Assembly (NCBI GenBank): GCA_038240295.1
Contig: JBBSDW010000082.1
Location: forward strand, 1 to 15,725
Reading direction: 5' to 3'
Length of the DNA stretch: 15,725 nucleotides
From: JABDDM01 sp038240295
GTDB lineage: Bacteria; Bacteroidota; Ignavibacteria; Palsa-1295
In this document: piece by piece, positions 6,735 through 14,706 of the stretch
How the letters are laid out: each line of letters begins with the position of its first letter
How positions within the stretch are numbered: the stretch's first letter is position 1
Position numbers and translations under genes: made by a program
Notes under the pieces: generated by a model
What the model was told of the DNA's origin: nothing
The model's database searches: none
Seen by the model: the letters and a program-made list of their open reading frames with translations, nothing else

Positions 6735-7643
6735 ATGTTGGGAGTTTTCGCGATCAGCGCGCTTACAGTGCTGATGGCGTTTTGCGTGCTACCTGCCAAT
6801 TTGTTTGCGCAGCATCCCTATAAATACGACGTCGAATATCAATCGGGACGGAACGAGCTTTTTGTCTGGATGCACTTCGATTCTTCAACAGACGTAAACT
6901 ACGTACGTCAGAACGATTCGAGCGATGCGATGCCGCTCAAACGTGTCGATGTAAAAAGAATTTATTCGATCTCCGATCCGATTCGACCGCCGCATGAGAT
7001 CGAATGGACTTCGCATAAGGATGATGGCTGGGTGCCGATCGATCTCGATGCCTGCGATTGTCTCGGGCATGTTCGTTCCACGGCATTTCATCTTCTCGAT
7101 GCCAAACTTGGCCTGAGTTATCGGGGCAATAGCAGCTATACCCGAGTAACGCAAACGGGGCCGGTCGCAGAGAATTCTGTGTTCTTTAACCCGTTCAACA
7201 AGGGCGGCACGAACCTCGATATTGAGGCGGGCGCTGCGATCGGGTGGAGGGTTCATCATTGGGACCTCGGTCTGCAAGTCGAAGTGATCCCGACAGACGG
7301 CTTCTTTTATTTTCCGATCGCACTGCACGCGCGCTATTATTTCCTGAACGATTGCTGCACATGGAATCTCTTCGTGAACGCTGGCATTCCGTTCGATTTC
7401 CAAACGGGTGCACCGATCTTTATAACGCCGCTCTTCGATAGAAGGCAGCGCAGATATTTCAGCGCAGGTATCGGAAAGATCTGGCCGATGAACGAGTCGC
7501 ATGATTTCGCGATCGACTTGGGATACCGATATATGGTGATCCCGCTCGATCAGATCCAGTGCTGCCCGAGCATCGAGTTTCAGAATCGATTTCCAGCGCG
7601 CGAATCGCAGTCGATCTTTTTACAAGCAGGTTTATCATTTTGA
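6735..7643 (+). CDS. Putative outer-membrane beta-barrel protein, first gene of a three-gene unit
   Basis: The ORF is open from 6597, but the ATG at 6735 puts a clean signal peptide at the N-terminus (hydrophobic residues 3-24, cleavage at Ala25-Gln26); the upstream 46 codons look like translated intergenic DNA. The mature 302-residue protein has a polar N-terminal part (about 26-115) with a DACDC segment. About ten alternating, aromatic-rich strands follow (LDIEAGAAIGWRV, WDLGLQVEVIP, IALHARYYF, LFVNAGIPFDF, YFSAGIGKIW, FAIDLGYRYMVI). The chain ends IFLQAGLSF with C-terminal Phe, as outer-membrane barrels do. I do not recognise a named family; position next to a PD40-OmpA lipoprotein recalls PorP/SprF genes, but no PorP signature is visible. 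Its TGA (7641-7643) overlaps the ATG of the next gene by one base, which points to translational coupling. Confidence 0.7.
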   Translation: MLGVFAISALTVLMAFCVLPANLFAQHPYKYDVEYQSGRNELFVWMHFDSSTDVNYVRQNDSSDAMPLKRVDVKRIYSISDPIRPPHEIEWTSHKDDGWVPIDLDACDCLGHVRSTAFHLLDAKLGLSYRGNSSYTRVTQTGPVAENSVFFNPFNKGGTNLDIEAGAAIGWRVHHWDLGLQVEVIPTDGFFYFPIALHARYYFLNDCCTWNLFVNAGIPFDFQTGAPIFITPLFDRRQRRYFSAGIGKIWPMNESHDFAIDLGYRYMVIPLDQIQCCPSIEFQNRFPARESQSIFLQAGLSF

Positions 7644-9988
7644 TGAGAATCTCAGGAATGCAAATTTTCAGCAGTCTGCAATTGCGGCAAGCCCCACGCT
7701 GGGCCTTGTTTGCGATCGTACTTCTGGCTGGCTGCATTCAGCACACGTTCGATCCGCAGCAGCTTAATCTGCATACGGTGGTCATCCAGACGCTAAAATC
7801 AACAGGGGCGGCTGCGAAAAATGTCGATGTCGCGCTCTTCGATGATAACACGACAACCGCCAACGAAATCTTTTCTGGAAATACCGGCGACTCGGGCGCG
7901 GTATCGATTCGGCTTGAGATCCCAACTTTCGGCCATAGCTATTCGCTAAGGATCAAGAAAAACGATGCGCTCGGCCAACTCATTTTCGCGCGGACGATCT
8001 ATCCGCTCAATCTGAAGTGCGTCGATACGCTGATCCAGATCGTGGTGCCGGAGGCCGACACGACCGTGCAGCGCGATTCCGTTTGCGGCCAGGATGTTCA
8101 GCGAACGTTAACATTCTTTGCCTGTGCTGACACTGAGGTAACACAAGCCTACACGCTCACAAACTGTTCGAACGCACCATATGTGGTGACAGCGAGCAAA
8201 TTTATTCTCGGCTCGCCATTTTCAGTCACCCCGGCTTCAGCCACGATTGCGCCTGGTCTTTCACAGCAGTTCACGATCACCTACGATGGACGAGGTCAAA
8301 CGGCGGACGCGAGCGCAAAACTTACGCTGACAACCACACCAGCCTCCGGCAATGTAACGCTCATTCTCATCGGCCATTTGCGACACGATTGCACGACGCC
8401 GACGCAGCAGATCGTTTGCGGTCAAAACGGAATTTCCGATGTGGTTCGCTTTGGTACTGTTTGCCAAAACGAAGTCACCGGCGCTGAATGTGTATCGCTT
8501 ACAAATACGAATCCAAGCGCTATTACGGTGAGCTTCCCGCAGGCGCCGATCCCGTTTAGTTACGTCGTGACCGATAATGCCGGCGCACAGCACGATGCCT
8601 CGCAGCCGCTCGTACTCAAGCAGGGAGAAAGTGTGACACTCTGCTTTTCGATCGATCCGCTTACTTCCGGTCTGATCAATGCGGATCTAAAATTGCCAAT
8701 GATCTGCGAGGGAAATCCTACGACGTTCACGTACGATATTCCACTCTTGGCGGTCTCGAAGATTTGCAACAATTGCCTTTGCACCGATTATTTCCACGAT
8801 CCGGTCGTGCTTGCGACGAATGTGAAAACGGGCGGCGATACCACCATCACGATCGAGATCTATCGTAACGATCTCAATTGCCCCGTGACGATCGATAAGG
8901 TTGCGCTTGTCGATGCGCTCTCCGAATGGACACTCGTTTCCGTAACACCTGCAGTACCGACGGTCGTGCCGACGGGAAGCCCAGTGACAGCTACGCTGAA
9001 ATTTCATGCGACGCATGCAGGAGCAAATATCGATCATCTTCATTTCAGCATTCTTCCTCAGGGCGCTACAACTCCGTGCACCGGCGAGATCATGCTAAAA
9101 GGGACGGGATGCAACGCAGCATGCGCCGCTGTCCTCATGCCGCCTGAGTGGTTGCCGAGTCCTCTTCCAAACGGACTCGACACATTGTTCTTTACCCAGA
9201 ATGGCGTTCCGCTCGTGTTTGTGAGCACCGCTGGAAGTTCGAGTATAAGCGATGAAGAGTGCATCACACTAAAGATGCCCGACACCGCATGCTCTGCTTC
9301 GACGTTCACGATCGTGCCACCGCGGAGTGCAATGTGGAGTGTGGCTACCACGCCTTCGCCATTGGTACTTGCTCCAGGCGCGATTGCGACCGTTTGCGTT
9401 CGCTTCACCGCTCCCGTGATCGATGAGGTCAGAAAAGATTTTACCCAGGCCGGACTTGAATTAAAGTATACAGACCTCCTGAAGATCATCGATCCGAATG
9501 GCTGCATGAAGAATGTACCGCTCAAGGCTGTGGTCGATACGCTGCCCGAATGTAAGGAATTTGATCTTGCACAGTACGGCTTTATCGGCTCGCAAAACGT
9601 GGTCTATCGTGAAATTTATTCGTTCGGCGGCGGAAGGCAGGACAACGTTCCGGCAGCGACAGGCGGCGCGCCGTCGTTCGGCGATATCTATCTTAAGAAC
9701 GCAACGCTCTTTAGCAGCGTCTCTGGCAACACGCCCCCAGGATTCTTCTTCTGGAAGAACAGCCAGACGCCGATCTGCAATAATATTCAGACAGTCACAT
9801 CGAGCCTGACTACGCTTGGACCTGCCGGACTAAGCTACACGTCAACGCTCACACTCGCCCAATATGATTGGATCGTCGTGAAAGTGACAGCAGGGACGTA
9901 TGCAGTGATCCAGGTAACGGCGACCTATCTTGATGGATTCAACATCCCTCATGCGGTCTGCTCGGTCATTTATCCATTTTATTACTGA
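7643..9988 (+). CDS. Large cysteine-rich surface-type lipoprotein with tandem beta-sandwich (choice-of-anchor-D-like) domains
   Basis: The ORF is open from 7559, but the ATG at 7643 overlaps the previous stop by one base and places a lipoprotein signal at the N-terminus: hydrophobic WALFAIVLLAGC with the lipobox Cys at residue 31 (781 residues in all). An alternative start, Met6 (7658), would also work. After the Cys comes a carboxypeptidase-regulatory-like segment (about 42-135), then about four ~110-140-residue sandwich repeats (about 148-250, 259-372, 378-490, 493-635) with the wording of anchor-D domains (FSVTPASATIAPGLSQQFTITY; LVLKQGESVTLCFSI; LVLAPGAIATVCVRF). A C-terminal block (about 637-781) resembles nothing I know and ends YPFYY. 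There are 24 cysteines after the lipobox, spread through the repeats, suggesting disulfides and an oxidising location. A structural or adhesive envelope role is likely, but no function is assigned. A 12-base gap leads to the next gene. Confidence 0.75.
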   Translation: MRISGMQIFSSLQLRQAPRWALFAIVLLAGCIQHTFDPQQLNLHTVVIQTLKSTGAAAKNVDVALFDDNTTTANEIFSGNTGDSGAVSIRLEIPTFGHSYSLRIKKNDALGQLIFARTIYPLNLKCVDTLIQIVVPEADTTVQRDSVCGQDVQRTLTFFACADTEVTQAYTLTNCSNAPYVVTASKFILGSPFSVTPASATIAPGLSQQFTITYDGRGQTADASAKLTLTTTPASGNVTLILIGHLRHDCTTPTQQIVCGQNGISDVVRFGTVCQNEVTGAECVSLTNTNPSAITVSFPQAPIPFSYVVTDNAGAQHDASQPLVLKQGESVTLCFSIDPLTSGLINADLKLPMICEGNPTTFTYDIPLLAVSKICNNCLCTDYFHDPVVLATNVKTGGDTTITIEIYRNDLNCPVTIDKVALVDALSEWTLVSVTPAVPTVVPTGSPVTATLKFHATHAGANIDHLHFSILPQGATTPCTGEIMLKGTGCNAACAAVLMPPEWLPSPLPNGLDTLFFTQNGVPLVFVSTAGSSSISDEECITLKMPDTACSASTFTIVPPRSAMWSVATTPSPLVLAPGAIATVCVRFTAPVIDEVRKDFTQAGLELKYTDLLKIIDPNGCMKNVPLKAVVDTLPECKEFDLAQYGFIGSQNVVYREIYSFGGGRQDNVPAATGGAPSFGDIYLKNATLFSSVSGNTPPGFFFWKNSQTPICNNIQTVTSSLTTLGPAGLSYTSTLTLAQYDWIVVKVTAGTYAVIQVTATYLDGFNIPHAVCSVIYPFYY

Positions 9989-10000
9989 TCACTGAGTGCC

Positions 10001-11899
10001 ATGAAACACTTCGCGATCATTCTTACGCTCGGCCTCATCGTTGGCTCGATACTCGACGGTTGCTCCGGGTCGTCCGCACTTTCGCCCAACGCTGGCGAAC
10101 GTTGCGAATCGCCTTCGAAAAAAGAGGGGAATGTTGGTAATGTGATCAACTCGGCGACCGATGATTACGCGCCGAAGTTTATCGGCAACCGGTTGATCTA
10201 TTCAACAGGTATACACATCGCGGGAAAGCATCCCAAGGATCTTCAATCGGAATTCGCAAGTTCCGATCACAGCGGCAATTTTACGCAGGGACGCGTCAAT
10301 CGAGGCTGGGCCCAGGGGCAGTTGCTCGGTTCATCGCCATTCCAGGGGATCCCGCTCGATCTCAACGAGGGCGCATTCGATGTATTGCCCGACAAACATT
10401 ACGGAGTCTTTGCTGCCGAGCGATTGACGGGCGGCGGTGGCCAGTCGTCGCTGATGGATCTCTATGAAGTGCAGTTGAACGATCAGTTTCATGCAACGAG
10501 CACACCCGAACCGATCGCGGGCGTCAACGATCCGGAAGCATGGGATAGCCAGCCTACTTTGAGCGAAGATGGCAATACGCTTTATTTCGTAAGCGATAGA
10601 AATATCTCCGGCAGCGGACCAAGAGGCAATCAACATATCTGGCGTTCAACGCGAAATGGTGGAGCATGGTCGCGACCGATGCTTTTGCCAAAACCATTCA
10701 CATCTACGGGCAACGATGTTTCGCCGAATGTTGGACCCGATGGTTATTTCTATTTTTCATCAGACGGTTCGCCCGATGGTTTGGCCGTGCCAGAAGGAAT
10801 GGGTAGGCGCGATATCTATCGTGTGCCGATCATGAATGGTGAACTTGATGGTACGCCCGAGCGGCTCCCCGCACCCTTCAACTCACCGCAGGACGACGAT
10901 TTTCCGTTCGTCACTCGCGACAAACAATGGATGTTTCTTGCAAGCGATCGCGATTCAGGTTGCGGTCGCCGCGATATCTACGCTTTTCCTGTGCCTGTTT
11001 CGATTCATCTTGCAGGTATCGTGACGCAGACAGTTGAGACCGACGAAGGCTTTGGGCCGGCGCAGGGCATTCAGACGAATCTCTACATCGACGATCACAC
11101 GGCGAACAAACGCTATTCGATCCAGACGACGCAGAAGGGCGAATACGAGGTGCTCCTCAGGCCCGACCACCAATATACCGTAAGCGTTGCCGATTTCGGA
11201 TGCGCCGATCAAACCGGTGCGAGCAGCGTAGATGCCGTTCGCCCGAATGGCTGGGACACTACCTACGTTAGAAATTTTGCGTTGAAACGTAATACGATCA
11301 GTATCGTGCTTGGCAAGCAAAGCAATGTTCCTTTTTTCATCACCGGTTACTGGCGGCCGAATACTGCGGAAAATCTTGCAGCATTCAAACTCCGCAGAGT
11401 AACCGACACGGCCTTCGCGCACATTATTTATATCGACCCGACCGATTACAATTACGAGCAGGGCAGCGCAGAGGTCGATCAGATCTTCGAGAAACAGGTC
11501 TATCGCCCTATCCTCGATTCGATCCTGCCGTTGCTCGGTACTGCATGCTACGATTCAAATTACATCCTTCATCTCAACGTCGAAGGCTATACCGATAAGG
11601 ATTGCATCCACACCGACCGCTATCTCGATCAGAATGTTGCCGACAACGAGATCCCAGTCAACAACGGTGATATGATGGACGGACCCGAGTGCGGCAACAA
11701 AAAGCTTTCGATCCTTCGCGCATATTTTGCGAAGGAAATGATCAAGGAGCATTTGATGCAGGATCCGAAGTTTGCAGCCTACTATAATCAGGGCCGCATT
11801 AAGATCACCTCACATGGCCGAGGGATCGATCACACGGTCAAGAGCAACCAGGGCTTTAACCGGCGTGTCGACGTGACCGCCGAGGTCGAGCGCCGTTGA
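10001..11899 (+). CDS. PorE-like lipoprotein: PD40 beta-propeller, CRD domain and OmpA-type peptidoglycan-binding domain
   Basis: 632 residues. The signal peptide ends in a lipobox ILDGC with Cys21. PD40/TolB-like propeller blades are visible at about 52-70, 180-217 (DSQPTLSEDGNTLYFVSDR), 238-275 (DVSPNVGPDGYFYFSSDG) and 297-330 (the GRRDIY block appears twice, at 268 and 322). A carboxypeptidase-regulatory-like sandwich follows (about 335-400), and the C-terminus (about 520-632) is an OmpA/Pal domain with GYTD (529-532), LSILRA (569-574) and NRRVDV (620-625). The Asp and Arg that hold diaminopimelate in OmpA domains are kept. This is the domain order of the T9SS protein PorE (TPR, propeller, CRD, OmpA) without the TPR part. 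An odd point is a ~36-residue insertion with two Cys between GYTD and LSILRA. It probably anchors the upstream barrel and lipoprotein to the cell wall. It overlaps nothing and is convergent with the next gene, 17 bases away. Confidence 0.85.
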   Translation: MKHFAIILTLGLIVGSILDGCSGSSALSPNAGERCESPSKKEGNVGNVINSATDDYAPKFIGNRLIYSTGIHIAGKHPKDLQSEFASSDHSGNFTQGRVNRGWAQGQLLGSSPFQGIPLDLNEGAFDVLPDKHYGVFAAERLTGGGGQSSLMDLYEVQLNDQFHATSTPEPIAGVNDPEAWDSQPTLSEDGNTLYFVSDRNISGSGPRGNQHIWRSTRNGGAWSRPMLLPKPFTSTGNDVSPNVGPDGYFYFSSDGSPDGLAVPEGMGRRDIYRVPIMNGELDGTPERLPAPFNSPQDDDFPFVTRDKQWMFLASDRDSGCGRRDIYAFPVPVSIHLAGIVTQTVETDEGFGPAQGIQTNLYIDDHTANKRYSIQTTQKGEYEVLLRPDHQYTVSVADFGCADQTGASSVDAVRPNGWDTTYVRNFALKRNTISIVLGKQSNVPFFITGYWRPNTAENLAAFKLRRVTDTAFAHIIYIDPTDYNYEQGSAEVDQIFEKQVYRPILDSILPLLGTACYDSNYILHLNVEGYTDKDCIHTDRYLDQNVADNEIPVNNGDMMDGPECGNKKLSILRAYFAKEMIKEHLMQDPKFAAYYNQGRIKITSHGRGIDHTVKSNQGFNRRVDVTAEVERR

Positions 11900-11916
11900 T
11901 TTAAGCTATGGCGTTA

Positions 11917-13752
11917 TCAGTGCACGATGCTGATCGCGCTTCGCGCAAATCCGGCCGGCGTTCTTAACTCCGCATAATAAACGCCAGACGGAAGCTTCGT
12001 TGCATCGAAGCGTTCGAGGTGTTCGCCTGCAGTTATTTCTTTTTCGAGAACATTCGCAACCTTGCGGCCTTCGACATCGAAGATCGCGAGTGAGACGTTC
12101 GTCCGTTCGGCGAGCGAAAATCGGAATGTCGTTGAAGTGTTAAGCGGATTTGGATAATTCTCCTCGAGCGTCGCGTTTGAAGTTGGCGAACTAATACGAA
12201 CCGCACCTACCGGAGCGGCATCGATCGGCACCCAGGCAGCGTAGGGATTCGTGATGCCGTCGTTCGTTCGCTCATCGCACCAAACAGGAATCGTGTAATT
12301 ATCGGTCATGATCGTCGCCGCGTAATCGCCGACGCCGAAGGAAGCAGACTGATTTGTTGAAAATGCACCGTGATCGGATGATTTGGAGGAAACGATCTGA
12401 TTGGTAGCAAACGTAAGCCCGCCATCGTAAGAATTCGCAGTATAGGCGTTGGTGATCAGCGAATTCACATCGGTTCTTCGATCATACCAGCTGATACCGA
12501 TGATCCCCCGACGGTTCACAGCGATGCTCGGATTATAATGATCACCCAGTCTCGTCTCGACATCATCATTGACGGTTGAGGGAGCCGACCAGGTTGCCCC
12601 GTTATCGGTTGAACGAGAAAAATAAATGTTGAGCGGTGTCGTTGCAGCATTGAGCGTACCGTTGGCGCACCAGGTCAGATAAAGAAATCCGAGGTGACTT
12701 GTTTGCGAGGTATCGATCGTAAAATTCGGACACGGGTACTGCCGACCCTGTTCGATACCCGGAACGGGATGACTATCATCCAGCGAAAATCCCGGAAAAT
12801 GCACATCCACGGCTTTTTGAGCTGTCGAAAAGGTCACACCTCCATCGTTCGAAACAGAATGCCAGATCGCGAACTGACTTCCATCCTGCGATCCAAAAAA
12901 AGTGCAGTGAACACCGCCTTTTGGATCTACGACCACATTCGGAAACTGGACCATGGCAAAATTTGCACCGGCGATCAGCGAACCGAGTTGATTGAAGCTC
13001 GTCCCATTCGGGATCATTCGGCGAACCTGGATCGATGCCGTGCGATTGATCGAAACGATCGCGGCGTAAAGCGATCCGCGATAAGGAGAATTGCTCCGAT
13101 CGGCCGCGAGCCATTCTTTGTCGTATGCCTGCGAAGCGCTTTGCGTGATCGTCCCGCTCGCAACATACCCATTGGGGGCGCGAGTGAACGTGGCGCCGCC
13201 ATCCGTCGAGCTTGCCCAATAGATCTTGTTATAGTAGTAACTCTGGTTGTTTGCAAAAAAGTAAATGTCGATCCAGGCCATATAGAGCTTGCCATCAGCG
13301 CCCCAGGTGAACATCGGATCGCCGCCGCCGCCGACCAAGGTGTTCTGCTCGACCGGCAGAGGAGTGAAGCTCGATTTTTTCCATGTGCGGCCAAAATCCT
13401 TCGTGTAGTAGATCGGGCAAACAACTCCGAGGGTGCTCGCCGTATTGATCGGCGAGACGATGATATTCGTGCTGTCGGCTGGATTCATCGTCGCAAAAAC
13501 CTCTGCCTCCGCCGTGCGTTCGATATCGACATCAATCTCCCGGGGCCCGCCAAGTGTCTCACGTTTGTGTTCCGTTTCATTCGTCTTGGCAATCGCAGGA
13601 CCTCGCATCATCGAGGATTTCTCTCGAAGATACTTAGCGATAAGGCTATCGCCCATCCACATCGATTGCGCCGAAACAAGCGCAGGCAGCGATGCAAACG
13701 CGAGCACAAGGATAATTGCAACAGCAATTATACGGACAGGTGTTTTTTTCAT
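11917..13752 (-). CDS. T9SS-exported sialidase-like (Asp-box/BNR) propeller protein with C-terminal sorting domain
   Basis: The ORF opens at 13800, but the ATG at 13752 (MKKTPVRII) gives a normal signal peptide cleaved near Ala28-Gln29, so 611 residues are chosen. A linker of charged residues (about 30-80) is followed by a six-bladed-type propeller with five Asp-box motifs, near 117-124, 181-189, 301-308, 381-388 and 441-448. Blade segments typical of BNR/sialidase folds are present (AVNRRGIIGISWYDRR, about 411-425; PVWCDERTN, about 489-497). The catalytic triad of true sialidases was not identified, so enzyme activity is open. Residues about 528-611 form a T9SS type A sorting domain (EENYPNPLN, VSLAIFDVEGRKV, LPSGVYYAELR). 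By family knowledge it is secreted and surface-attached. It converges on the PorE-like gene with only 17 bases between stops, too little for separate terminators. Confidence 0.85.
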   Translation of the reverse strand: MKKTPVRIIAVAIILVLAFASLPALVSAQSMWMGDSLIAKYLREKSSMMRGPAIAKTNETEHKRETLGGPREIDVDIERTAEAEVFATMNPADSTNIIVSPINTASTLGVVCPIYYTKDFGRTWKKSSFTPLPVEQNTLVGGGGDPMFTWGADGKLYMAWIDIYFFANNQSYYYNKIYWASSTDGGATFTRAPNGYVASGTITQSASQAYDKEWLAADRSNSPYRGSLYAAIVSINRTASIQVRRMIPNGTSFNQLGSLIAGANFAMVQFPNVVVDPKGGVHCTFFGSQDGSQFAIWHSVSNDGGVTFSTAQKAVDVHFPGFSLDDSHPVPGIEQGRQYPCPNFTIDTSQTSHLGFLYLTWCANGTLNAATTPLNIYFSRSTDNGATWSAPSTVNDDVETRLGDHYNPSIAVNRRGIIGISWYDRRTDVNSLITNAYTANSYDGGLTFATNQIVSSKSSDHGAFSTNQSASFGVGDYAATIMTDNYTIPVWCDERTNDGITNPYAAWVPIDAAPVGAVRISSPTSNATLEENYPNPLNTSTTFRFSLAERTNVSLAIFDVEGRKVANVLEKEITAGEHLERFDATKLPSGVYYAELRTPAGFARSAISIVH

Positions 13753-13830
13753 TTGATCAATGACGTCAGAAGCTAACCGATTGAGAAACCCAAGCCTCAC
13801 AGAAAAGTTACACGCGCTTTCTAGGAGTTG

Positions 13831-13926
13831 TTAGTTCTTAGGGCTTAGTTCTTAGTTGGGGGATGACGCAGTCAGCACACGAATTAAGAATCCGCAGGGC
13901 GTATCTTTATTTGGGGAGATGACGCA
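13831..13926. repeat. Short direct repeats
   Basis: TTAGTTCTTAG occurs twice (13831-13841 and 13845-13855, 14-base period). Just after, a TTGGGG...GATGACGCA block occurs twice (13856-13870 and 13911-13926), 55 bases apart with one extra base in the second. This may be a remnant of duplicated intergenic DNA. Confidence 0.55.
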
Positions 13927-13936
13927 ATAGAAAGTG

Positions 13937-14001
13937 GCTGAATGCTCCGAGTTCTTTTTGTAGGCGATCAACTTCAGTTTGACCTTATCGGAGCACTCAG
14001 C
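13937..14001. repeat. Inverted repeat with 37-base loop
   Basis: GCTGAATGCTCCGA (13937-13950) and its inverted partner (13988-14001) pair at 13 of 14 positions. It ends two bases before the doubtful ORF at 14003-14383, so on the minus strand it lies just after that ORF's stop and could act as a transcript end, though no T-run follows. It could equally be a small palindromic repeat of its own family. Confidence 0.5.
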
Positions 14002-14002
14002 A

Positions 14003-14383
14003 CTAAAATGCTATCGAGCCGAGACCATCGGACGAGGGCGCATTGAGGATGCCTGGACGCGGATCGGAACTGGTACGCAAAAAAAGGTACCGAGACGAAC
14101 AACGATTCTGGAAATGTAAGAGCTGATCTGCATATCGATTTAACAAAAAAAGAGCTTCTAAAAACCGGAAGTAACTTTGGGCAAATCGAGTTCTTGCCAA
14201 GACCATACCACGAAATGTTTCAACTGACTCGGATGCCTCATCTTGATCGCTAAGTGAGTGGAAAAAGGCCCAAATCCGAGCCCTATGGCCAATAATTTCA
14301 TTTTGAAGTTTTACTTGGGTTATCGACCAGTTACCATGCATCAGCCTGCCCAATTGTCGCATTGTGAAGAAATGAGATGGCAC
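14003..14383 (-). CDS. Doubtful small ORF, hypothetical protein
   Basis: 126 codons, starting MPSHFF (an internal Met at residue 8 is an alternative). The translation is rich in Arg and Phe with only one Lys, has some helix-like stretches (FAQSYFRFLEALFLLNRYADQLLHF) and resembles no family I know. No ribosome binding site or signal peptide is seen. The local DNA is more AT-rich than that of the real genes around it. It is the only sizeable ORF in the stretch 13753-14706, so it is listed, but chance is the more likely explanation. Confidence 0.2.
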   Translation of the reverse strand: MPSHFFTMRQLGRLMHGNWSITQVKLQNEIIGHRARIWAFFHSLSDQDEASESVETFRGMVLARTRFAQSYFRFLEALFLLNRYADQLLHFQNRCSSRYLFLRTSSDPRPGILNAPSSDGLGSIAF

Positions 14384-14432
14384 TTGACCTAAAATGCTTC
14401 AACACCAAACCCGAGATTTCGGCGTAAATTGG

Positions 14433-14466
14433 GTGAGTTGGGACGAATTCTATTAACTCACGTGAG
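14433..14466. other. Small nested palindrome
   Basis: GTGAGTT (14433-14439) pairs with AACTCAC (14455-14461), and the right arm overlaps a perfect 10-base palindrome CTCACGTGAG (14457-14466). It may be a protein-binding site or chance; no gene start adjoins it. Confidence 0.25.
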
Positions 14467-14570
14467 ATCGATCTTCCTGATTTCAGCCGTTGCATGGCTT
14501 TTCCTGATGGAGGCGACCATGTCGTCTTCGCAATTGAGTTGGGGGAGTAAGGATCAGCGAAGGTAACGAG

Positions 14571-14695
14571 GTGGGGTACGCTTTAGCTTGCCCCATCGAA
14601 TCGAAAAACATCGCACTTTGCATCTTGGTGTAACTCTCAGACCAAGATATCCTTGAAGCGAAAAAGTGATTGGGGCAAGCTAAAGCGTGCCCCAC
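14571..14695. repeat. 125-bp MITE-like element with 25-bp terminal inverted repeats
   Basis: The ends 14571-14595 and 14671-14695 are inverted copies with one mismatch in 25 (arm core GTGGGG.ACGCTTTAGCTTG). Inside is a second perfect inverted pair, ATCTTGGT (14622-14629) with ACCAAGAT (14641-14648), so the whole can fold into a long two-part hairpin. No ORF lies inside. It sits 11 bases beyond the stop of the ferritin-like gene (14707) and could also end that transcript on the minus strand. The size and terminal repeats fit a non-autonomous mobile element or a repeat-domestication structure. No obvious target-site duplication flanks it. Confidence 0.75.
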
Positions 14696-14706
14696 ATTTC
14701 TTGGGC

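Larger units (their letters stand above)
13753..14706. other. ~950-base low-coding region
   Basis: Between the starts/ends of two minus-strand genes no clear gene is seen. It holds short direct repeats (13831-13926), an inverted repeat (13937-14001), one doubtful 126-codon ORF (14003-14383 minus), a small palindrome (14433-14466) and a MITE-like element (14571-14695). It appears more AT-rich, especially 14100-14400, than the flanking genes. The promoter of the propeller gene at 13752 should lie at its left end, but no convincing consensus was found. Confidence 0.6.

Noticed and set aside
6885..7502. 205-codon open frame on the minus strand
   Set aside because: It is antisense inside the barrel gene, rich in Arg and Ile, with no signal or motif.
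7559..7642. N-terminal extension of the large lipoprotein
   Set aside because: It would overlap the previous gene by 85 bases and push the lipobox Cys to residue 59; the one-base-overlap ATG gives a normal lipoprotein signal.
12694..13776. 360-codon open frame on the plus strand
   Set aside because: It lies wholly antisense to the T9SS propeller gene, is very rich in Arg and Ile with no recognisable domain, and follows from the codon pattern of the real gene.
13753..13800. 16-residue extension of the second propeller protein
   Set aside because: The Met at 13752 starts a standard signal peptide (Lys-Lys then hydrophobic core); the extension has no family support.
14494..14550. 18-codon ORF starting MAFPDGGD
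   Set aside because: Too short, no ribosome binding site, no conservation evidence; expected by chance.
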